DNA of 64,000 nt from Euphorbia lathyris (taxonomy: Eukaryota > Streptophyta > Magnoliopsida > Malpighiales > Euphorbiaceae). The position numbers were made by a program, and so were the translations under genes. Below, one piece after another: positions 55,444 to 64,000 of this stretch. The stretch's first letter is position 1. Each line of letters begins with the position of its first letter. The stretch is taken from positions 74,275,001-74,339,000 of the forward strand of contig NC_088913.1 of NCBI RefSeq assembly GCF_963576675.1, read 5' to 3'. The notes beneath the pieces are model-generated. The model searched no databases, had not been told where the DNA came from, and saw only the letters and a list, made by a program, of their open reading frames with translations.

Positions 55444-55790
55444 TTGGCAAAGTAAAAGAAAACTTATTGTGCTATGATACCAGAAGCAGCCACGAGAGAG
55501 TTAATAAGTGTCAACTTCGCTGCAAGGTGAAAGTAGAGTTATGAGAACACCAAAAGATATTACATCTACACCAGAGGAAAATTATATGCAACGGCATCTT
55601 CTATGGGAGAGTTCAAATTAAAACAAATACAGTTCACACATAGAAGATTATTGCATCCCTACACAAGCAAAAAACACAGTAGAGTAGAATCACAGAAAGA
55701 ACTTGTACCATAATCGACGTGAGCTGTAACGGAGATATTGACGTGTGCTTATAGTCCATAATAAGACAAGCTCTTTAGCTGTGAACTTCA

Positions 55791-56137
55791 CCTGCAAATA
55801 CCAAAATTATTCCCCAAAACATGATCAGGCAAAATCAATAACTCAAGTAGATGGATAAGCCTTCCCAATTTTTATTAGATTTTAAATGCCACCAAAATAA
55901 TCAAAAGGAAACCTGCTCACAAGTAATATAAGCTAAGCTAACAATTTACAGGGAAAAATCTTCGTGGTACTCAAGTTCACAATCAAAGGTATATACAAGA
56001 TCTAGAAGGTTTACACAAATAGTATGTTAAAAAATGCTAAAGGATATGCCAACAATCACCAGCAAGAAGGCATAAAATACAAACAGAATTAAATGGTATC
56101 ACAGCAAAAGCTATTAACTATCAAAGAGCGTGAAAAG

Positions 56138-56169
<32 letters not shown>

Positions 56170-57285
56170 ACCTAACCTAATGAGCAAAAAACTAAGTTAA
56201 AAGCATTATCAACTTCCCTAATCCCTCTAGTTTGGATACAAGATTCAAGCTGAATTTCACAGGCATAAAGAACAGCTATTCTTATCTGGATAATAATACT
56301 TTATGTTTGGATTAGTAATTGATAAATTATTAATTGATGACAAAGAGAAGATTAGTAATTGGATTTCCACATATAAATTCAGCCCATACAACAAATAAAA
56401 CAATCAAAAATATAAAAATAATGACTGTTTAATTGACAGAAAGATAAGAGGGTACTCAAAGGTTTTCCTTAAGATCAGAGATGCACTTTCAAAAGGATGA
56501 AGAAGAAAAAGTGGGAGACAAATGAAGAAAGATGGAATTAAGTTATCTTTTGCGGAGAAAATTGAATCAATGCCAACATATTCACCAATCACGGCAAAAA
56601 TTGACTTGGGATGACATCATCAAATGTGATTTTGACATAGCCAACAGTAGAAACTATGCAGGTTTAAGATATCAGTGATTGATAGTGATGAATCTTTGCC
56701 CTAGCATTCGTATAATCTGCTCGATTTAACAAGATTTGAAGAAAAACAAAAGGGCAATCTGTAATTTTCAGATTTTTACAAAATCTGGAACCCGCGCATT
56801 CAGCATCTACGACTCTTGATTGGACTGAAGTAGGATAAAAATTAAAACCATTCAACACTCTGATCACTAAAACTTTTGTCAAGTTTGATCACTTGTAGCA
56901 ATTAGTGAACCACTAAATTAGACATAAATAGAATAACACGCATTTGGCTACGAATTCGTTGTTATTGGGAGACAATTGTTCACAAATCTGTGTCTGAAAC
57001 AAGTTGGAATAGAAAGACTCCACAGAAATTTCTATCACAAGAGAGCAGAGCATAGAAAAAGTTTCGAAAAAATTTGCAAAGTTCCAATCCTCCCTGGGAA
57101 TATAGAAATATCGATTCTGAGAAACAAAATTTTACCTGAGAAATCAGAGCTGGAATAGATGGAGATTCTCAAAATGCCGAATTCGTGCGATTAAATACCA
57201 GAATACTGATCGATTCGTAGATGATTCAGAGCTCAAATCGAGTATGGGTTCTGCGAAATCGATAACGGAGAAAATTGAAAAAAAA
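55791..57285 (-). other. Probable REV7 5' UTR: non-coding exon and 1.3-kb intron
   Basis: On the minus strand, 57285-57136 ends TTTCTCAG followed by GTAAAATT, a good donor. A matching acceptor TATTTGCAG lies at 55800-55792. Between them is AT-rich intron-like sequence with an A18-type run near 56153. A further acceptor CACCTTGCAG at about 55525 suggests a second leader intron. Inferred from splice signals only. Confidence 0.45.
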
Positions 57286-57295
57286 AAAAAAAAAA

Positions 57296-57735
57296 AAAAA
57301 AAATTCAAATAAAACTCGTGTGGTTTCACTACTGTGGTGACTAAGGTTTCGCACTTTTAATAATGCTATTAAAACTATCTTTAAATTTTCAAGAATTAAA
57401 GTTGTTCAATGTCATATTTTCTATGGAACTACATTTTCAATTTTAGAAAATCATCCTTTTTGGAACTTTCTCTCTTTAAACATTAACTTTCTCTCTCTTT
57501 ACCAAACACCATCTAAATAATCTCGAAATGAAAAAGTTGAAGAATTAAAATTGCTTAGAATATTAGTAGTTCTTAAAATATGTCATTTTATAAGTTGTTA
57601 AGGGTGATTTTAATAGTATCAATCGAAAGTCCTTATTTTGCTAAAGTTGAAAACATCAGTTCTCGTTTTGACAAAAAGTAAACCACAGTCCTTTATCTGA
57701 AAATTAGTGAAACCATAGGAGTTTTATTTAAACTT
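57296..57735. mobile_element. Inverted-repeat MITE (family M2) at the REV7 promoter
   Basis: Arms AAATTCAAATAAAACTCGTG and (complement of right) GGTAAAGTTTAAATAAAACT. The centre (GGAACTTTCTCTC, AACATTAACTTTCTC, GTAGTTCTTAAAATATGTCA) matches 47395-47545. It adjoins a long A-run (57276-57301) directly upstream of the presumed REV7 first exon. Confidence 0.75.
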
Positions 57736-58352
57736 TACCAAAAAAAAATGAATACCAAAAAAGTGGACTCCATGTGTTGGGAGAGTGTGAATTTAACACC
57801 ATTTTAATCTTAATATTTGTGAAGTAATTTCAACATGAGACCAATTGGTTTGGAGCTAACTTATATAATTATTTTTTATATTATAACTATTAATTTTAAT
57901 TATTTTGGAGGTTGATAGGTATTTAACCATTATTTTTTAAGGATGTTCAGCCAGCTGGAGAGTCGACTGGCCCTCCCCGTCCTCTTTGACACTATCCCTG
58001 AAAAAGAGCAAAAATGATAGCATTGTAAAGAGTTTTTGGAGTTTTGAATATCTAGCTTTAGAAGTTTTTCAATTACCTTTTTGTTGTAATTATTTTTTAA
58101 TCTCAAATAAAAGTTTTACTAACACAAATAGCTATTATCAATCAACTAAGTTTTAACAAACAAGTTTACACAATCAACTAGTCAAATACAAAAAGTAATA
58201 AGCTAACAGCTATTTGCCAAACAATTTGTGTTTTTCCTCAAATATCATTATAAATGGTGTAATTTCACCCTTAACGTTTGCAAGTTTGTTCAATTTCAGA
58301 CATCATAAAAAGTATAAATATTAGGTTCCTCTTAACTGTAAAATCATATCAG
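57736..58352. other. Spacer, nothing identified
   Basis: AT-rich. No coding signal. Confidence 0.4.
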
Positions 58353-58672
58353 TGTTAAAGTTAGAGTCTGATATATTTAAGAGTTGTTTGCTTTATTGTT
58401 AATAAGTTTCCTAGTCTTTAGGGGGTCCTATTATTAAGGCTAGTGCAGTTAGTTTTTTAATTTTGTTTTGATTAGGAATTTGCGTGTAACTGTTTTTTCT
58501 TTATTCTCTGTTTTGTAAGGCTTTTAAATAGTCATTGTTTCAAGTGGAATAAATAAGCTTTTCAGTTTTGTTAACATTTGGTATCAGAGCCAAGTTTCAA
58601 GGCTTGATAGGAAGCTTCAGCAAAGAGTGAAACACTGAGTGGGAGGAATACGATTTGTACTAAAGATAAGAG

Positions 58673-59570
58673 ATGGTTGAGAGTAACAGTACCAATGGGA
58701 AGTTCGTGCAACCAGCGATTCCAAAATTTGATGGATACTATAAGAACTGGGTAAAACTGATGGAGAAATTCCTTTGTGTGAAGGAATATTAGACCCTAAT
58801 TGAAGATGGGATAGACATGTTTCCAAAAGGCACTAAGCTGACAGAAGCATAGATGGAGGTGATAGAAGAGCAATAGTTGAAAGACAAGAAGATCGAGAAC
58901 TATCTTTATTAAGCTATCCATAGAGAAATCATGGAGACCATACTCAACGATGATACGTCCAAGCTGATTTAGGGCTCTATAAAGAAAAAAATTAAGGGTT
59001 CCACGAGAGTGAAGAGGCCTCAATTACAGACATTGAAGATTGATTTTGAAATACTCAGAATGGATGAGGGAGAGACTATTAATGCCTATTTCGCGCAAAC
59101 TATCTCAATTGCCAAATGGATGAAAGTGTGTGGAGAAATCATACAAGAAAATAGATATTGCAGGGAAGATTCTCAAATCCCTAATACCAAAATTTAATTA
59201 TGTCTTTTGCGCTATTGAAGAATCCAACAATGTCAACACTCTTACATTCGATGAACTTCAAAGTAGCTTGTTGATCCATGGGTAGACAATGAAGAATATT
59301 GATGGGGAAGAACAAGTATTGTTGAAGGTGACTCATGAAGGGAGAGCAGAAATAGGAAGGGGCGGAGGAAGAGGAGAAATCAAAGGAGGTCAAGGAATAA
59401 GGAAAACATATATAAACAAAGCTACTATGGAATGTTACTGATGTCACAATCTTGGTCACTTCCAATATGAATGTCCCGCCTTGGGAAAGCATTCAAATTA
59501 TTCAGAACTATACGAGAATGATGAGATGTTGTTGATGGCGTATGTCGATGAAATTAGAGCAAAGCGATGA
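58673..59570 (+). pseudogene. Copia Gag with many stop codons
   Basis: Starts MVESNSTNGKFVQPAIPKFD. QLQTLKIDFEILRMDEGETI is the UBN2 Gag core, and CHNLGHFQYECP is the zinc knuckle (first Cys codon replaced by a stop region). Numerous TAG/TAA codons stand where Trp or Gln would be expected, e.g. KEY*TLIE and TEA*MEV. Confidence 0.8.
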
Positions 59571-60840
59571 GACATTTGGTTCTTGGATTCAGGTTGTAGT
59601 AATCACATGTTTGGTAACAAATATGAGTTTGGGGAAGTCTCTCAACAAACTTTGAAGCTAGGACATAATACTAGAATGCATGTTTTTGGTAGGGGAAGCA
59701 TTAAATTCAGGTAGATGATGTCAAATTCATTGTTGGTGATGTCTTTTTGTGTTCCTGAACTCAAAAATAATCTTATGAGCATTGGGCAACTCCAGGAGAG
59801 AGGGTTTTCCATCCTCATAGAAGTTGGAATGTGGAAAGTCTTTCATCCACATATGGGTTTGATCATTCAAACCAAAATCATAGCTAATAAGATGTTCATC
59901 TTGGTAACCAAGACTCTATCAATGTCTCTCCAACCAAAATAGGAAGTATGTTTCGACATAGCAACTGGTGGCCTCGCACACATGTGGCACTGTAGATTGG
60001 GACACATTAGCAACACACATCTCCAAACATTGCAATGTAAGAAAATGGTTCATGCTCTATCTCAATTGACAATCTCAGATGACATTTGTGTAGATTGTTT
60101 GAAAGGAAAGAAACACATGGATACCATTCCTAAAAGAAGTACATGGAGACCAACATAAAGATCAGAACTTATTTACATTGACCTGTGTGACCCAATTTCA
60201 CCTATTTCTAATAGTGAAAAAAATATGTGTTATGCTTGATTGATGACTGTAGCCAAAAAACTTGGTCGTATTTTTTACGTGCAAAGTCAAAGACATTTGT
60301 TGTGTTAAAAATCTTTGAGATATTTGTTGAGAAAGAAACAAGTCTTGTTATGAAATGTCTACGAATAGATCAAGGGGGGAGTTCACATCTACTGAGTTGA
60401 ATGATTTCTGTAGAGATAGTGGAATTAAAAGACAACTAACGATGACATACACTCCTCGGAAAAACGGAGTCGCGGAAAGGAAGAATCACACAGTGATGAA
60501 CTGTGTGAGGAGTATGTTGTTTGAAAAGGGAATTCCAAAACTCTGTTATCCTGAAGTAGTGAAGCGGGCAGCTTATGTTCTCAATAGGCGTCACATTGTA
60601 GCCTTAGAGGATACAATCCCAAAAGAAGTTTGGAGTGGAGCAAAGCCATCAATTGAACACCTCATGTTTTTTGCATGTGTGTGTCACATACATGTACCAG
60701 TTGCAAAAATAACGAAGTTAGAAAGCAAGAGTATAAGTGGTGCTCTATTGGAATTGGTGATGAATCAAAAGAATACAAAATATATGTGATCATATGGCAA
60801 AGAAGGTGGTGATCATCATAGATGTTGTGTTTGAAAAGAT
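59571..60840 (+). pseudogene. Copia protease, GAG-pre-integrase and integrase remnants
   Basis: WFLDSGCSNHMFGNKYEFGE is the protease active site (DSG). MWHCRLGHISNTHLQ with ICVDCLKGKK is the HHCC zinc-binding part. IYIDLCDPISP starts the integrase core, and YTPRKNGVAERKNHTVMNCV (60448-60507) has the catalytic E. Stops separate the frames; the last intact one is 60355-60789. Confidence 0.82.
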
Positions 60841-61354
60841 TAAAAAAATGGATTGAGACAAGAGCTATGAGAAGTACATACTTGTTGAGTTTGAATGGGG
60901 AGAAAGCAAAGATGAAGTAATTGTAGATAATGCATTTGATGGTGACTTTAAGGTAGAAGCTGCAAATCTGAATTAAGACAATGATGTTGTTGCTTTTGAA
61001 GATGAAAATAGGACAAGTGATGAAACAACAACTCCCTCAAATTTTAGCGCCTTTTTAAACTCTGATACAAAAGCACGAATTAAGAGACTGCCTACATAGA
61101 TGAAAGATTATGTGAGTGGAGAAGGGCTTTCAGAAGATGAAATTGATGTGAACTTCGCTCTAGGTATAAATTTGGACCCTGGTAATTTTGAAGAAGTTGT
61201 GAAAAGTGAACATTATAAGAAAGTGTTGGCCCAAAATAAAATAAATTTTATTTTCATGTATATAGAAAGCTTGGGTTTAATTTTAGGATATAGTTTACAT
61301 TTTATCTGGAAAATAATAAAAATAAAAAGTATACATTAATAAATTCACTCCAAA

Positions 61355-61706
61355 TACGCGAGGCGTATATTTTTATACGCGGGGCGTATACCACTTCCGA
61401 AGACGTTCAGCTTCAGAGACTCAACTACGTGGGGCGTAGTTGCCGATACGCAGGGCGTCCTTCATTTTACGCGGGGCGTACTTGCTTACACGGGACGTAC
61501 TCGCCAATACGCCACGCGTAAGACGCATCCGCAGAGTGTTCCAAGATCAGAAGCTCCAATACGCAGGGCGTATCCACCAACACGCAGGGCGTACTCCTTC
61601 ACGCGGGACGTGACACAAGAGACGCCACTCGTATGCACCATCAACAAAACGCGCCAACTCTAGAAGCTGCACTACGTGGGGCGTAGTCGGACATACGCGG
61701 GGCATC
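61355..61706. repeat. Cluster of 13-bp imperfect palindromes (TACGCGGGGCGTA type)
   Basis: Thirteen clear copies start at 61355, 61376, 61426, 61447, 61468, 61487, 61508, 61560, 61581, 61600, 61621, 61673 and 61694, with weaker ones near 61396 and 61528. Steps are 19-21 bp or 50-52 bp. The arms TACGC and GCGTA are complementary. It lies about 170-520 bp upstream of the TATA box. Reading frames break across copies, so it is not a coding repeat. Confidence 0.9.
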
Positions 61707-61875
61707 AACTCTCTCTCGGCAGCAGTTGGAATTGGTCAATGGAAGTTAATGGAAGTTGAGGTAGTGGGATGATGTGGCATTGGTAGTTGGAGGAAGTTAA
61801 GGAGTTAGTTAAGTTAGTTGGTCACTAATTACCAAAATACCACTCACTAATTACCAAAATGCCACTCCAAAATAC

Positions 61876-61883
61876 TATAAATA
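61876..61883 (+). promoter_or_regulatory. TATA box of the long LTR
   Basis: TATAAATA in ACTATAAATAGACCCCCTCC, followed by a CA-rich and pyrimidine-rich stretch expected around a plant transcription start. Confidence 0.65.
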
Positions 61884-63153
61884 GACCCCCTCCCCTCCAT
61901 AAAAAATCACACTCAACACAAACACAAACCCTCTCTAAAGGTCCCTATCAATCCTCTCTTTAGTTTTAAGTTCTTAGCTTCTAGTTCTTCAAGTTCTTCA
62001 AGTTCTTCCTTTTTGTTCTTCGCTTTTTCTTAGCTTTGATTCCCTTTTTAGCTCTCTTTAGCTTCAATTCAAGTTCCAATAGTCTTTCTTTCAAGTTTCT
62101 CAATTCAATTTAGCATTCCTTAGCTGTTACTTTGCTCAATTTTCAATTAGAATTCCATTTTCCAAAGTAATTTTTCAGATTCGCCCAATCATTTTCAAAG
62201 CCCATTTTCGTCTATTTAAATTCATTTTTTGCTTTCAATCCCTTCGACAAAGTTGTTCCTGACGTCCTGAATTTAAATCTAGCCTTTTGATTCACTCAAT
62301 TCTGTGTCAAGAAACTATAGTTACAAGCTGATCTTTCCAGCCCAAATTCTTTTAGCTATTCTGCCCAGATTTTTCCAGATTCGTCCAGTCATTTTCAATC
62401 CTCAATTACGTCTATTTTAGGTCCGTTTTAGCCTTCGATCCCTTATACAAAGTTGTTCCTGACATTCTGAAGTTCAATTTACACTATTTACTCGTCCAAT
62501 TCCGCGTTCTTAAGCACTCTAACCAAGCTCCCGAAGTTAAGGTCTAAATCTGCCCTATTTGCCTACCAACGTTTTGCCATTGCACCAAGCACATACTGTA
62601 CGGGCCCGACCGATTGCAGCTCTCCAAGGACCTCACGCCGACGCCAAAATTCAACATCAATCCGAGATAGCTATTGTGGCTCCGAGTTTGTTGTTGAATT
62701 CCAATTTATTTTAATTGCATTTCAGTTCCTTGTATTTGATTTGTTATTCCATTTCAATTGAATCAGCTATATGTTTAGTATAGAAGTTTTTCAATTGTAA
62801 TTCATTTCCAATTTCATGTTTCAAACACTTATTCAATCAATAAAATACCATTTTTCACCAAATCTTGTGTCAATTTCGCACTTTAAATTCCTTTATTTTC
62901 TCGTCTTCAATTTACCCGCATTAGCTTAAATAAAATAATTTATCTAGCAAAGTTTTTATAACGGCGCTAGAGACCCAAGAGGGATTTTTTCAATCCTTGC
63001 GTCCCTCGCCAATCGCTTCGTTTAAGATTTCAAGTTTTGGCGCGCAATTCCATAAACTTAACCGTCTTTAATATTTTGAGAAATAATTTCTCTGGCACGC
63101 CCGCACCCTAACCACACATGACAAGGTTGAAATTAGCATATTCGCAAAATATC

Positions 63154-63335
63154 GCTAACAATTTTTGGCACGCCCAGTGGGACATTTGTTTTAGGCTTTT
63201 GCCAAAAATTGTGTTTATACTTATTTTTTTTTTACTTTCTTAATTTTTTCCACACTCATTTATTTTTCTCGCCCCACTTTACCATACCAAAATTTATTAG
63301 CTAACGCTAACAATTTTTGGCACGCCCAGTGGGAC
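63154..63335 (+). other. Duplicated LTR end and primer-binding site
   Basis: CTAACAATTTTTGGCACGCC plus CAGTGGGAC occurs at about 63155-63183 and again at 63307-63335. TGGCACGCCCAGTGGGAC (63166 and 63318) is the PBS-like sequence; it would pair with a tRNA ending GTGCCA, which I cannot name. The two copies are 152 bp apart. Confidence 0.7.
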
Positions 63336-63564
63336 CTATTTTTAAGCTTAGCCAAAAATTTAAATACCAGTTTTCTACGTACATATTTTTTGTTTTTTCA
63401 ATTGAGCTTTGTGTTCATTCTTTGCTTCATCAGTGCTTTAAGCAATATTTATTTATTTATTTATTTTTCTTGCTTAATTCAAGTTACTAATTTAGTTTAA
63501 TCATTTTTTTCTATTATCCACAGAGAATGCCTCTGAATATCAATAGGTGCATAACAATTAAGCC

Positions 63565-64000
63565 ATGACGAGGACAACATACGAAAATGCAAGGGACGCC
63601 ACGATACCGGTGTATTTTGGTGGTTTCAATCGAGATCGACATTTTACAATAAGTACAACCGGATTGTGGGTCCATTGGTACACCGTCTTTAGATGCTACG
63701 ACGATGGCTATGTTCAGTTTATTCATAGCGACGAACATAATATTGATTGCAAGTGTTGTGCTTACGTTCAAACCGCGTCATTCTATGATGATCAATATGG
63801 TTGCTATGTGGAGCAAGTCCAGGAGTCCCATAAAAATCCACATGGTCCTGATTATATTGAGGTATGGGAGCACCTACGGATGAGTAATCCTCATTGCCGA
63901 GGTAGCTATATTTGCAATTATAGGGATGAAAACCTCCATTTTCATCGTCCTTGTCGGCAATCTTGCTTTGAAAGGAGTACGGTCATGGCTCCAATCAAGC
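63565..64000 (+). CDS. Unrecognised Cys/Tyr/His-rich ORF after the PBS, open at the window end
   Basis: Starts MTRTTYENARDATIPVYFGG, after an in-frame TAA at 63559-63561, and stays open for 145 codons to the window edge. Composition is unusual: Cys pairs and clusters (DCKCCAY, YGCYVEQ, HCRGSYIC, RPCRQSC) with many Tyr, His and Asp. I recognise no domain. Its place, between the PBS and where gag should follow, matches the extra ORF1 of unknown function described for Ogre elements. Incomplete at its 3' end. It may begin from another upstream ATG (63527) only with a frameshift. Confidence 0.55.
   Translation, partial: MTRTTYENARDATIPVYFGGFNRDRHFTISTTGLWVHWYTVFRCYDDGYVQFIHSDEHNIDCKCCAYVQTASFYDDQYGCYVEQVQESHKNPHGPDYIEVWEHLRMSNPHCRGSYICNYRDENLHFHRPCRQSCFERSTVMAPIK

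Larger units (their letters stand above)
58353..61223 (+). mobile_element. Ty1/copia element, decayed and truncated at its 3' side
   Basis: 5' LTR 58353-58576 (TGTTAAAG...GTTAACA, 224 bp) and PBS TGGTATCAGAGCCAAG from 58579. Gag, protease, GAG-pre-integrase and integrase follow in order, then the pre-RT segment MKDYVSGEGLSEDEIDVNFA. The coding text stops at SEHYKK (61223), exactly where the next LTR element begins. RT, RNase H and the 3' LTR would lie beyond that insertion, outside the window. Confidence 0.85.
61224..63160 (+). repeat. Long 5' LTR of a Tat/Ogre-like Ty3/gypsy element
   Basis: Starts TGTTGGCCC at the exact point where copia coding text breaks and ends CTAACA just before a PBS. 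About 1.94 kb, typical of the long LTRs in Tat, Ogre and Athila elements. It holds a motif cluster (61355-61706), a TATA box at 61876, then a pyrimidine-rich leader with repeated TTCTTCAAG. A 110-bp segment starting CAGATTCG recurs 200 bp later (62176 and 62376). The matching 3' LTR lies outside the window. If the duplicated PBS is read differently, the LTR could end at 63312. Confidence 0.65.

Noticed and set aside
61355..61520. Seven-residue protein repeat (YAGRxxx) encoded by the palindromic array
   Set aside because: Some neighbouring copies are 21 nt apart and in frame, but steps of 19, 50 and 52 nt and stops break the frame, so a DNA-level element fits better.

Overview
The window looks like nuclear DNA of a eudicot plant. 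It is AT-rich, has spliceosomal introns (GT..AG), TATA boxes and AATAAA signals, and is packed with nested plant transposons: Ty1/copia, Ty3/gypsy, RTE- and L1-type LINEs, an Au-like SINE, Mutator-like (MULE), hAT and Helitron-like elements. I do not name a species. All homology calls are from reading the sequence and from memory of the families; no search was run.

Two host loci stand out. (1) A dispersed family of four non-specific lipid transfer protein (nsLTP) genes, all on the minus strand, at 5.6-6.2, 21.8-22.2, 37.5-37.9 and 48.4-48.9 kb. Each has a signal peptide, the eight-cysteine motif, one short phase-1 intron and a 17-nt last exon encoding the final five residues. Copies 1, 2 and 4 look intact; copy 3 has a one-base deletion just after the signal peptide. 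The copies share 3' UTRs, TATA boxes and a palindromic upstream element. (2) A four-coding-exon gene on the minus strand at 54.3-55.4 kb encodes a 208-residue HORMA protein that I recognise as REV7/MAD2L2, with a probable non-coding first exon near 57.2 kb.

Layout: 0-5 kb, LINE RNase H remnant and a Ty3/gypsy element with its RT core deleted; 5.6-6.3 kb nsLTP1; 7-12 kb a decayed copia element split by a small LTR element carrying a chromatin-protein-like cDNA (copy A) and by a hAT-like element; 12-13.5 kb foldback element; 13.6-19.3 kb Helitron-like segment; 19.7-21.6 kb copy B of the small LTR element; 21.8-22.2 kb nsLTP2; 22.6-28.5 kb nested MULE/hAT elements; 28.8-34.1 kb an L1 remnant broken by a Pack-MULE-like element, then a nearly full-length RTE LINE; 37.5 kb nsLTP3 pseudogene; 39.2-43.4 kb copia element; 43.4 kb SINE; 46-47.7 kb MITEs; 48.4 kb nsLTP4; 50.7-53.2 kb copia remnants; 54.3-57.3 kb REV7; 58.4-61.2 kb copia remnant; 61.2 kb to the end, the 5' part of a large Tat/Ogre-like LTR element.

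Many elements have readable target-site duplications, and several insertions can be checked against paralogous empty sites inside the window. The most interesting signals are: two non-autonomous LTR elements that carry an intronless HIRIP3/CHZ-like coding sequence instead of gag-pol; a cluster of about thirteen 13-bp imperfect palindromes at two-helical-turn spacing in the promoter of the Tat/Ogre-like LTR; a MULE with a captured fragment resembling a UBA2-type RNA-binding protein; and the nsLTP 17-nt terminal exon with a conserved promoter palindrome.
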